Below are positions 9,901 through 17,910 of a DNA stretch of 19,409 nt, piece after piece. Numbering within the stretch: position 1 is the first letter of the stretch; the number at the start of each line of letters is the position of its first letter. The notes beneath the pieces are model-generated. The model was given only the letters and a program-made list of their open reading frames with translations. It made no database searches and was not told where the DNA came from. The position numbers and the translations under genes are program-made. Source of the stretch: Ectocarpus siliculosus (taxonomy: Eukaryota > Sar > Phaeophyceae > Ectocarpales > Ectocarpaceae); contig FN648633.1 of the NCBI GenBank assembly GCA_000310025.1, positions 80,567-99,975 on the forward strand, read 5' to 3'.

Positions 9901-12055
9901 GTAGCGAAGGATAAGCGTTGGCCATGTCGCCGCTTCCAACGTTCATGCTAGGCGTCACAAAGCAACGCCCGTCGAGCTGGATGATGCGGGTGACCAATGG
10001 GAACCTGATATGACAATCCCATTGGAAAATCCACTAGAAGCAGCACCTCTGGGCAACTTCATCCTATCCTGCCCCACCCACGTCTGTCTCCGCGAGACGC
10101 TTCCGGCACACGCTAAAATCGAAGGGTGTGGAGTAGGGAAATATATCGGTTATTGGTGGGCCGTTGTGGGTACCTCCCCCAGGTTCCAATCCCGTGTAGA
10201 GCAGTACGACGACGTACATCTATTTGGCCGTTGGAAATCATCCCCGGCATGGCCTTTTTTGTACAACAGTAGTAGAAGAAGCGGTTGGAGTTCTTCAGCG
10301 GAAGACTATTTACTATTTACCGTGCAACATACTCCAAAGAGATACCGCGTTAGTTCGCACCGACTGGCCCTCTGGCAGACATGATCGCGTGTAGCATACG
10401 TTGTGCGGCTTCGAGCTTGCGAAGAAAACCTGTATACATACCTAGCGGGCTACACCATGCTCCAGGGTCGATGCAATGGGTATCGTACCCCTCTTCCACG
10501 CAGTTTCCGACGGTGCAAGTACACCAGCAGCAATCTCCATCCGAGTAGTTACAGTCCGGGGTGTTGATCGCTGTGTGGGAAGCAAACGTCATTTGGAACA
10601 GCAGTCTTACGGGTTTTGGTGCCCGCCGCTCTATGTACATACATGTGCACCCGAGAGGAAAAGAAGGGTGGGAAAATGTTTCCCACGATCGACTTAATGC
10701 AATGTTCGATCGTGAAATGGCGAAACGAGCCACCCTCCTGCCTTACAGCCATGAAGGGGTAGACGGACCCGTCTCCGACACATCCAAATACATGGGTAGA
10801 CGTCTGGAATGTTAGGTAAGCAACATATCCACTGAGCTAAACAGTCAGCGAAAAGGGCGTCGACATGGTCCACAGAGGGATTTTAACCAACGTACTTTTG
10901 TTAGGTACAAGTACATTTAACAGTCTATACGTACGCTGACTGTTCACCTCGGTGGATATGCTGCTACCTAACATAGAAACGACAAAACAGCAGAGCAACG
11001 CTTGTACGTGAGGGGCACCCTTGGAGCAGCTTCGTTTTTAGTGCTAATCAAGAAGGGTAGGTGACCTCATATCACCCGCACGTACGTACCGTGTGAGGTA
11101 AGGGTGGGAGAGAGTCTTGGGGCATCGGACCAAAAGTCACCAGGTGGGGTAATATTATTGCGGTCGGGACAAGGGTGTTCACTCAGTAAAGGCCAACTCC
11201 AACGGGTGTGAGCTGTCACTTTCCCGTGATGTCGGGGTGGCAAGCTCTCCACCCTTTTACAATACAATAGCGAATTGAACCATCGGATGTGTAGGTACGG
11301 CGGGGCAGCGGTCCGGAACGTTTTCGTCCTCAATCTGACGGCAGCAACAGAATACATACTTCATAGTATCATACTCTACCGTGTCTTGGTGGGAGTTGAC
11401 GACAATCTGCGAAAAAAGCAACAACCCTTGTATCCTAATTTATAAGTATTGTCTCCTCCGAAGTAGTCTGGTTGCCTTGTAACCCGAAATTATAAACCGT
11501 GACCACGTGTGTTTTTGCAACAATCGGGCCAAACGAAATGTTGGTACAACCGCGTCTGTTAACGTCGACTTGCACACAGCAGTCGAATGGCTCGATAAGT
11601 TTATTCGTGTATTATCGGTTGTCACACACCCGCGTGGTGTGAGAGGAGAAAGAGAGACAAAAGAGAGAGTAGAGAGAGTAGAGAGAGTAGAGAGAGTGCG
11701 ATCCACGCGGATCGCATTCCCGAAGACAGAACACAAGACGTACTCTGTACTCTGTAGTCGAATAGACCAGCTAAACTCCCAACCGGAACACGTAACCGTC
11801 ACTTTTGGAGAGAATATACACCGACACGAAACATCCGTCAGAAGATTTCAACCCAACATTCCCACATCCCGCTGCCCGTTACAAAAAACAATCAATCTCA
11901 CCTGTATCGCAGTCTCCGGGCGAGGAATAGACATTTCGTTCGCATGCTGAGCTTTGCGTTAGCGCATCTGCAGCGCCCGCGAACAAAAGCGCTCCCACAG
12001 CCACAGTTATCGGGATGGCGGTAAGCCAACCAAAACGGAAGAAAAAGGAGGTCAT
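6880..12055 (-). CDS. Secreted, probably GPI-anchored protein with three LNR/Notch-like modules (8 exons)
   Basis: Spliced model: exons 12055-11902, 10570-10442, 9832-9671, 8879-8739, 8224-8021, 7650-7612, 7394-7305 and 6992-6880; total 1032 bp, 343 aa. All seven introns are GT-AG and phase 1. Residues 1-31 form a signal peptide (MTSFFFRFGW, hydrophobic core, AADA cleavage site). Three Cys-rich modules follow at about 38-92, 136-192 and 251-306, separated by Pro/Thr linkers (95-135 and 196-250). Each has an LNR-like core (module 3: GDGLCDDDNNNEDCLWDGGD, then CC) and a Cys tail with D-Y-D-C-x-[DN]-P or similar. The usual middle LNR Cys is missing. The C-terminus is Ser/Thr-rich, then hydrophobic to the stop, as in GPI-anchored proteins. 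Known LNRs bind calcium and act extracellularly; a cell-surface or wall role here is inference. The first and last exon boundaries are the least certain. Confidence 0.8.
7305..7394 (-). CDS. LNR gene exon 7: Cys tail of LNR 3
   Basis: Acceptor GTTTGCCCAG; donor GTGAAG before GTGCGG; 90 bp, phase 1-1. It encodes residues 277-306: CCECTCDTTSIYRCGANDYD, then CLDPSGTTCE. This aligns with the tails of modules 1 and 2. Confidence 0.82.
7612..7650 (-). CDS. LNR gene exon 6: 39-bp micro-exon with the LNR core
   Basis: Acceptor TTCTCTGTATCGCAG; donor GACT before GTGAGT; 39 bp, phase 1-1. It encodes NNNEDCLWDGGD. Its first codon (G|AC, Asp) and the following Cys (T|GC) are completed across the splice junctions. 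Confidence 0.85.
8021..8224 (-). CDS. LNR gene exon 5: Pro/Thr linker and first half of LNR 3
   Basis: Acceptor CGTCCAACACAG; donor GATG before GTAGGT; 204 bp, phase 1-1. It encodes residues 196-263: a low-complexity Thr/Pro/Ala linker of about 55 residues ending SLSLCDDLRIGDGLCDD. Confidence 0.88.
8739..8879 (-). CDS. LNR gene exon 4: second half of LNR 2 plus Cys tail
   Basis: Acceptor CATGCCTAAACAG; donor GACG before GTGCGG; 141 bp, phase 1-1. It encodes residues 149-195: ANNNADCTFDDGDCCWCDC, then DHENCPPPGDEDYDCVNPDS and SCYGDDPD. An in-frame TAA just upstream of the acceptor supports the boundary. Confidence 0.88.
9671..9832 (-). CDS. LNR gene exon 3: Pro/Thr linker and first half of LNR 2
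   Basis: Acceptor TTCTGCGTCGTAG; donor TGAAG before GTGAGA; 162 bp, phase 1-1. It encodes residues 95-148: a linker built from the 11-residue unit TPEPTPGPVSP, then TTCRTADYNTGICTE. Confidence 0.85.
9727..9810. repeat. 33-bp coding tandem repeat inside LNR exon 3
   Basis: Two full copies and one partial copy of a 33-bp unit, starting ACGGGCCCAGGCGTTGGCTC on the plus strand. The unit is a multiple of three, so it adds or removes 11 residues of linker without shifting the frame. Confidence 0.9.
10442..10570 (-). CDS. LNR gene exon 2: second half of LNR 1 plus Cys tail
   Basis: Acceptor CTTCCCACACAG; donor CTAG before GTATGT; 129 bp, phase 1-1. It encodes residues 52-94: AINTPDCNYSDGDCCWCTC, then VGNCVEEGYDTHCIDPGAWC. 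The first codon is split, G|CG (Ala). Confidence 0.85.
   Translation of the reverse strand, partial: RSTPRTVTTRMEIAAGVLAPSETAWKRGTIPIASTLEHGVAR
10809..10974. repeat. MITE-like foldback (or hairpin RNA precursor) in LNR intron 1
   Basis: A left arm at 10809-10850 (ATGTTAGGTAAGCAACATAT and on) and a right arm at 10934-10974 are imperfect inverted repeats of about 41 bp with only a few mismatches, separated by 83 bp. The outermost bases read ATGTTAGG and CCTAACAT. No unambiguous target-site duplication was found. No transposase is encoded. Confidence 0.75.
11663..11716. repeat. 9-bp tandem repeat followed by an 8-bp palindrome
   Basis: Four GAGAGAGT(A) units at 11663-11697, then TGCGATCC, ACGC, GGATCGCA at 11697-11716, a perfect 8-bp stem. 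It lies in intron 1 of the LNR gene. Confidence 0.8.
11902..12055 (-). CDS. LNR gene exon 1: signal peptide and first half of LNR 1
   Basis: The ATG at 12055-12053 lies in context ACACCATGA. It encodes residues 1-51: a basic/aromatic start, a hydrophobic core (TAIPITVAVGALLFAG) and then the first Cys pair, ACERNVYSSPGDCDT. The donor is ACAG before GTGAGA, phase 1. An in-frame ATG 17 codons upstream is possible, but it would bury the signal peptide, so the downstream ATG is preferred. Confidence 0.75.
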
Positions 12056-12136
12056 GGTGTGAGGATTGCTCGCCGGATCGTCGAAATCTGCGAGGAACGG
12101 CGACATACATGAAGAATGCACACATACATGTTGTGG

Positions 12137-12637
12137 TCAATTGCGCCGTGCAATGCTGTCATCCTGCATTCCGTCACGAACTGAGAGAGGGCTATTGTTA
12201 TCGACCAATAAAACACGAAAAAAAAAACGAAACCGTGTTTTCTTGAACATATATGGAGGCGTTTTTCCCCGAAAGCGTGAAAAGAAGGAGTCGGGTTTTT
12301 TTGGGGCTTGCTCTTTTAATGTTTTCGTGTTTTTGACAGAAACATCGGACAAGCGCACCGCGGGCGCTGTAACATCACTGAGAACGCTAGAAAGACCTGC
12401 CAGACTCACGTCCAGGTCTGTTGTGGAGATGGACAAGCGGCAGAAGCGGCGTTCAGTCCGTTCTTGGTCCAAAACTAGACATTGCGTGGTGCTCTCGTCT
12501 TCAACTGCTGCTGTTGGTGCTGGGGATTTTTTTTCGATCACACATAGCAAACACGGAAACAGTAGAACGAGTACAGCAGCACCACCAAGACCTCCAAAGC
12601 GCTGATTCCTTCTGTTCGGCTGTCTATATGATACCAT
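12137..12637 (-). CDS. Possible short secreted or membrane protein exon, unknown
   Basis: The ATG at 12637-12635 opens MVSYRQPNRRNQRFGGLGG, followed by a hydrophobic stretch (AAVLVLLFPCLLCVI), i.e. a signal peptide or anchor. Next come KKSPAPTAAVEDESTTQ, a charged segment with two Cys and SISTTDLD. A consensus donor (GGAC before GTGAGT) could end the exon at 12410 after 76 codons. Beyond it the frame continues to 12137 but becomes Phe/Lys/Arg-rich low complexity over a foldback, so that part is probably not coding. The region lies 82 bp upstream of the LNR start codon on the same strand; a shared transcript is possible but not shown. A decayed duplicate of its N-terminus lies at 12795-12857. 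Confidence 0.33.
   Translation of the reverse strand: MVSYRQPNRRNQRFGGLGGAAVLVLLFPCLLCVIEKKSPAPTAAVEDESTTQCLVLDQERTERRFCRLSISTTDLDVSLAGLSSVLSDVTAPAVRLSDVSVKNTKTLKEQAPKKPDSFFSRFRGKTPPYMFKKTRFRFFFRVLLVDNNSPLSVRDGMQDDSIARRN
12206..12331. repeat. A/T-rich foldback
   Basis: AAAACACGAAAA at 12206-12217 is matched by TTTTCGTGTTTT near 12320-12331, with an internal 8-bp stem (AAAACACG/CGTGTTTT) at 12206-12238. A degenerate relative with the shared piece AGTCGGGTTTT and GAAAAGAA runs lies at about 13200-13275. Confidence 0.5.
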
Positions 12638-12794
12638 CTCCCGGCGCCGTGCTGCTTCGTGGGTATTGGGTGCTTGGGTGCTGCTCAATAAGGTGTGTGA
12701 GAGACGTGTGCCACCTCACCAAAATGCCGTTGGAAACATTGCGGCGAGATGATCTGTTTTTGGTCGGACACATCAACATCAATCCACGGCGCCA

Positions 12795-12857
12795 CGCAGC
12801 AGTAGAGCAACAGGGCCTCCAACACGCTAATTCTTTCGGATTGGCCATCTATATGAT
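12795..12857 (-). pseudogene. Decayed duplicate of the 12573-12635 N-terminus
   Basis: Read on the minus strand in the matching frame, this gives YRWPIRKN, stop, RVGGPVALLLRG. The corresponding residues at 12573-12635 are YRQPNRRNQRFGGLGGAAVL. The stop replaces Gln (CAG to TAG). The two blocks are about 220 bp apart, so this is a local duplication with one broken copy. Confidence 0.45.
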
Positions 12858-14120
12858 GCTGGCCGTCAGCGCGGCTGCCGCCCTATGATTGTTGAGCTCG
12901 TCTACCTTTGGGTAGGTGGTGGTCAAAGATGGGAGTCGCAACCGTGAAAAATGAGCTGGCAAACTGAAGAAATCGCAAGCAACACCCAGGTTGCGACACT
13001 CTGCCGTGCGCCTGTTGTTGCTGAAAACTGAAAACAGCAGGCCGGATGGACGGCATCTTTCTAAGTGTGTTGTACTCTGTGCCGGGTGCTGCTTATTGCG
13101 CTTTTATCGCTGCTCTATGGTGAGCAATACCATGCCAACCTGTTGTGTGCCGAGCAAAGCGTGTATTCAGGGAAGGAAACGTACTTTTTGCGATGACATC
13201 ACGAAAAGAACAAGCAAAAAAAAGTCGGGTTTTCTTTTAACCGTTCCGTTTAAAAAAGAACGATTTCGACGTTGCGTTAATAATTGACATATTTCAAACT
13301 CGCGTTCCCGGTTCCTTGATATTTATTTGGCTATTTTTGTCCCGAACCATGGTTCAGGAATCTCCGTGGAAATCCAATTTCTATTTCAAACTCGTGGGGT
13401 ACATATCTTTGAACGGGGAGGCCTTGATATATGGCTGTTCCGAGGTTAATATTCCAATACATGACGTGTAATCCGAAACTCCGTGCGCACACCTTGCTGC
13501 CACACATAAGTACTGCGCTGCAGCAGTATACAGCACAGTACGTTGGAGAGAGAGGCCAACTTGGAGAGACGGGAGACTTTCATAACTGCTACGCTGCTGT
13601 CAGCGAACTATGTTGAAAGAATACGCACGCCTGTGTTGAGACTTCGTATGTGGTTGGGATGTGTTTCAAGAGAGAGGCAGAGCGACACCACGCAGCGAGA
13701 TGCTATTTTCCCTCTCTCTCCAGCTGGGCAGCTGGCTGAAATATCGCATGCATGCATGATGAACAGGATGATGAACACATCAACAGGCAGCCCCGGCTCG
13801 CTGCCAACACAAAGCACACACACCAGACACGTACACCCTAGCCACTCATGCCCCAGTTTAACCATGCACCTTTCAGGAGGGCACTCTCACGGTCGATGGT
13901 TATGATGTATGCATACTTATGTCACCAAGCGGAGAAGTCACCAAGCGGAGAAGTCACCAAGCGGAGAAGAACCTTTGGAAAGAAAAAACACACCACAACC
14001 GATTCTTGAGCGACAACAGCAGAGGATCGATGCATAACCGGATGAGAGATTCATGAAGCCATGCATACCTACATATGAATACTTGCGTGTGCGCGGTGTC
14101 AAAGCTCTGGGGGTGCGGGT
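12858..14120. other. Gene-free stretch with short direct repeats
   Basis: No supported gene. ATTTCAAACTCG occurs near 13293 and 13383 and CCTTGATAT near 13314 and 13422, suggesting a decayed tandem of about 100 bp. A 12-bp palindrome GAACCATGGTTC lies near 13345. A 16-bp unit is tripled at 13921-13968. Confidence 0.4.
13921..13968. repeat. Three perfect copies of a 16-bp unit
   Basis: GTCACCAAGCGGAGAA repeated three times without mismatch. Confidence 0.95.
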
Positions 14121-15181
14121 CTAGGTTTTGTGTCCGTCCTCTGCCGTTATTTGCGTCTGAGCGAGATTGCCAGCTGCGAACACCTGGAGGGAGCGGCTGA
14201 TGGGCGGAGCCGTTGGGTTTTTCAAGACGAGTTGCGGTGTTTTTTGCTGTGCTGATGTGCTGTAGTAGAAGAGGGTGTTGAATGCATAGACGAGGAGTGA
14301 TGCACCATCTGTGATATATCTCAAGCAGGAGGACGGAGGGGTGGGACAACCTCCGAGGTAGAAGCCGCGCTGGCTAGCAAGCTTGCACGGTGGTAGCTGT
14401 TCGAGTGGTAGCGGTGTCCGTGCGGTTGATACCGTCGTGCGAGCTGTCCCTCCCTTCTGTCACGGGCGGAGGTACAAAAAGCTAAAGATCCTTCCTGAAT
14501 AAATTTGTAATCGGGCCAAAACACCCCTCTGAATATTTATTCGGGAACAAAGATCCAGCCGTATTCTGACAGCGGGGACAGCAAGGACAGCGGAATGCTC
14601 GGGAACATCAGGCAGCGAATTGGCCGCTGAAAAAACAAGGTAGCCCGGGTCGAGACCCACGGTAAACAAACCCACACTATGGATCGCACCCAAGCTGGTG
14701 GTGTCTGTCTGCTGTGCTTGTGTAGACAAGAAGTTGTACATAGATGAGTCTCGTTCTCCGCGGGGTTGTTCTCTGTTCTCGGTGCATCGACTGCCGCATG
14801 CATAACTTTTGTGCAACTGCTAAACTGCTGGGCGTGCACCTGGTTCGCCTACAACTCGCCGCTCACTTGGTTTGGCGGAGTCTCCTCGGTCCCCCTTTCG
14901 CTGGGCGTAGACTGTGCATGCAGAGTGACTGACGGCGGCAGCGCACACGATGTGTGCTTGTTGATCCTCAAATCGTCAAATCTTTCTTGTAAAAAATAAA
15001 GCGACCTGGGCTGTTCAAAATAATGCGCTGCGAGTTGCGGTAGAGAATTTTCACTTTTTGTGGTTTGTTTGGTGTTTTGTTCTTCTACGCAGCATATCCC
15101 ACATCCTGCTGTTTCCGTGCCACAGAGATTTGTCTCTTTCGTGCGAAGGCTTGTTTCTTCCTTTCAACCTGCTCTGTTGAT
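14121..15181. other. Gene-poor stretch with weak exon hints
   Basis: On the minus strand a frame ending at a TAG (14123-14121), after an acceptor-like CTCCTGCTTGAG near 14325, reads YITDGASLLVYAFNTLFYYS and ends AEDGHKT. A strong acceptor (CTTGTTTTTTCAG) near 14628 is followed by a short hydrophobic frame ending EYGWIFVPE at a TAA near 14537. On the plus strand a Trp/Cys-rich hydrophobic frame runs 14766-14999. None of these could be joined into a gene model. Confidence 0.25.
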
Positions 15182-15770
15182 TCACGCGCACCACGTTGAA
15201 CGGGGCAGGAGACGGTGGGAGCAGATTCGCACTTCACCGGTGAAGCCCCAGGAAGAAAGAGCCTGACGCTCCTTGTATCGCCAGGTGCGGGTGAGTGTGA
15301 CCACGCTGGGCGCTCGGCGCCCTGCGGCGAAAATCGGAATATCCCATCGTGTGTTCACCAGTTCATTGGACCAATTCGATGCAACAAGGGCAGCAGCCCT
15401 TGTAGCTCCAGACTTTAGGTTTGTTTTTTCGCGGGAGAGCTCAAAACTTACAACGTTACCATCACACGGGAGGAGTTGGGCGTCGCTTACGTTCACACCG
15501 CACCCACAGAAGTATATTCCCTCCGCTGAGCCACGCTGCTGGAGATCCGTGAACAATGATTTTCCTGCACAGCAGCCAGTCAGTAGTCTACATGGTGCAG
15601 CTGCTGCGCAGCGACCTCTAAAGAAGGCGTAAAAAAATGTTCCCGAAAGTGCTGTGAATACCACCTTTGTCGACACCAAGCCCAGCAGCGAGGCGTCTGA
15701 GCCGTAGAGTTGTGCAGTGGCTGTCTCTGACGCCAAGAAGTACCGAAATCGGCCGCTAAGTAGCCGCCGT
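15182..15770 (-). CDS. Candidate exon(s), unknown protein with one hydrophobic segment
   Basis: A minus-strand frame stays open for about 195 codons, from just after a stop near 15776 to the stop at 15182. An acceptor-like GGCTACTTAG precedes GRFRYFLASETATAQLYGSD, and a hydrophobic segment follows (LLGLVSTKVVFTALSGTFFY). Later parts read GIYFCGCGVNVSDAQLLPCD and VVSFELSREKTNLKSG. No ATG starts the frame, and good internal donors (GTAAGC, GTAAGT) and acceptors suggest that several exons may be read through here. I do not recognise the family. A 119-codon frame on the opposite strand warns that base composition alone may keep frames open. Confidence 0.28.
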
Positions 15771-16388
15771 CAACGAGTTCGCGGGGTCGCGAAAAATACG
15801 CCGAACTTTTCCGGCAGCGAACCGGCGGAACAATCCCAGATTTGGCGCAGATGCCAAACAACCTTGTACTTGTTGCTACGCAGCGCTAGATACAATTAGT
15901 ACGTAACAAGGTTTCGGGAGATTGAGAGTGGATCCTCAGATTGAGAGCTAGGCACAACAGAAATGCCATTTCGGGCCTGCGCGGAAGTGTCGCTGGGTGG
16001 GCTGCAAAGCTGTGATTCTCTGATTCGACCAAGGAGCTGCTCAAACGAAAGCTGCCGCGCAAAGCGTGATTTTGATCTCAGTACATCTCAGTGGCATGTG
16101 ATACAGAGTGGGTCCCCCGACTAGCGGCACCTACCGGCAGGCGAACAATATGCCGATATTCCGGGCAATGCCGCTTATCCTCTACATGCAGAGTATTATA
16201 GGGGAATATCTGCCTATATGTGTAGTCTAGAGGACAAAAGCCCGAGCGCAACAGAACAGCTGCGTCAAACACGTGCGTGCGTGTTGTGTGCCGTCTTTGG
16301 CCGCGGTACGGATTACATTTTTCGTGCGGGGTTCGACACAGCATCTCGGCCCGTTAAGCTGTACAAACCGTAAGTTAGTTTGGATTTC
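15771..16388. other. Gene-free stretch
   Basis: No supported gene, repeat or regulatory site. A direct doublet AGATTGAGAG occurs near 15919-15947. Confidence 0.4.
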
Positions 16389-17385
16389 TCCCCGTGGGGG
16401 GGATCTGAAATCAACCCCCCCCTCCGGGGGGGAACTAAAGTACCGCGGTGGCCTTGTTTTTTCTCTCGTTCAACGGGGGGGAGGGTTGTGCGAAAATTTG
16501 TTGGTCCACACCCCACAACACCCGAACCCGCGATGGAGGAACGCAAAGAGACCGAAGAGGAACGCAAGGAGATACCGTGTGTTCAATGGAAGACGGGTGG
16601 TGAACGCAGGAAAAGTATGAAAGCACTTGATTCCCCCGATCAACAACGGCGAAGCCCCCCAAATTGTACATGGCCCACCAACTCTCGCTCGAAAATAATG
16701 TAGGTAGATAGTGCGCCCCTATCATCCTTTTGGACTTCGCAGTGCAGAAAAACCGGGCTCACAAAACAAGAAAATACGTCTCCCCCGGGGGGAACTCGTG
16801 GGAAATTATTTGTATTTCGTTTGCCCTCCGACAATTGCAGATAGATATAAAATCAAATCCAACATCATGCTCACTTCTTCATTCACTAGAATTTTACCAT
16901 ATGATACCTATCTGCTGATACTTACACATACATATTCATTCACTAGACATGAACCATATTATACCCCTCTACTGACATCTACATATTCAGGCGTATTGAA
17001 TAGTCTATGTATGTGTATATTACGTATTGTTTTATTTATGAATCTGCAATTGTCGGGTGGCAAACGAAATAATAATAACATCTACTTACATCGATGATAT
17101 ATTATTTCATTCACTGCGAATAGACGTTCACCATATTATACCTATGATATCTACACACCTATATCAATCTGAAACGTTGACCGCAGCTGTATGACAATGT
17201 ACTACTTCGAAGAAGGTGTTCTCATGAAATACATCCCCGGGGGTAAATTGAAGAACCCGGGGGGATCATTTGTTTTTTGGAAATCGATCTAGACTACTAC
17301 CCGGGGGGGATCAAAGAACTCATGCTTCCAGGCCGAAAAGGTGATTGGGGGAAGGGAATCAAAAAGGGGGTGGGAAATCAAAGTA
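16389..17385. repeat. Cluster of oligo-C/oligo-G blocks with a shared ATCAAAG-like flank
   Basis: At least seven blocks of C3-8 followed by G5-7 occur in about 1 kb: 16389-16402, 16415-16432, 16781-16792, 17233-17243, 17256-17265 and 17299-17310, plus G-only blocks at 16465-16473 and 17345-17373. Several continue into GATCA, GATCAAAG, GAACTAAAG or AATCAAA. They look like dispersed copies of one short motif, CCCGGGGGGATCAAAG, rather than one array. Confidence 0.6.
16878..17165. repeat. AT-rich imperfect 57-bp repeats
   Basis: TTCATTCACTAGA begins units at 16878 and 16935 (period 57). A diverged unit begins at 17106. Each continues with an ACCATAT-ATACC block and an A/C/T-only tail. The whole of 16840-17170 is AT-rich compared with its surroundings. 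Confidence 0.6.
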
Positions 17386-17486
17386 ACTTCCGGAGAGATC
17401 TAGAGGTACATGCCCGTCAAGTAACAGCCGGTCATGTGTGAAAGATATGTCATGCCCGTCACGTGACACCGATGCCGAATATTATC

Positions 17487-17829
17487 CTGTTGTATTCTTA
17501 TCCCTTACCCAGATCATTCAATGTAAGTATTGGATTTGGTTGGGTGAGGCCTCCTGCGCCTGCAGGAGGGCCTCGCCACAAGTAACCCTTTGGGCTGGGT
17601 GTACCCAGGCCCAAAGTGTTTGAATGATCAGCAAGTTCATGAATATAGTAAGCATTGTGTAGGGCGGGTGGGATGGTCTCAAATATACCCCTTCTTCTCT
17701 GCTCCGGCGTATTTCGGGAGAGAAAAGGGGGACTGAACTAGGTGGGGTCATTTTCCAACATCCTTTCTGGAATATCTGACTCTTCTCGATTTCGTTCCGA
17801 AATCTAGATGCGTCTCAAATCCGAGATTA
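17487..17829 (+). repeat. 345-bp structured repeat, copy 2 (plus orientation)
   Basis: 343 bp, essentially identical to copy 1 but inverted. Stems: GATCATTCAA (17512-17521) with TTGAATGATC (17620-17629), enclosing a small CAAT/ATTG hairpin, a 15-bp hairpin at 17543-17577 and a 13-bp hairpin at 17588-17616. Further on are the conserved block at 17661-17680, a long CCCCTT/AAGGGG hairpin at about 17686-17731 and GATTTCG/CGAAATC near the end. Confidence 0.9.
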
Positions 17830-17903
17830 CTGTTGTATTCTTATCCCTTACCCAGATCATTCAATGTAAGTATTGGATTTGGTTGGGTGAGGCCTCCTGC
17901 GCC
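17830..17903 (+). repeat. Truncated tandem copy of the 345-bp repeat
   Basis: The first 74 bp of the element (CTGTTGTATTCTTATCCC on) restart directly after the last base of copy 2, with no spacer and no mismatch seen, and stop abruptly after CTGCGCC. Unrelated DNA leading into the recombinase follows. Confidence 0.9.
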
Positions 17904-17910
17904 GGTCTGT

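Noticed and set aside
10181-10200. tRNA gene suggested by GGTTCCAATCC
   Set aside because: Only a B-box-like match; no A-box, acceptor stem or cloverleaf around it.
10010-10384. Plus-strand 124-codon frame
   Set aside because: It lies inside intron 2 of the LNR gene on the opposite strand and shows no domain or splice support.
12421-12888. Plus-strand 155-codon frame with an internal protein repeat
   Set aside because: The duplicated block makes better sense on the minus strand, where the frame has a start codon, a signal-like segment and a consensus donor.
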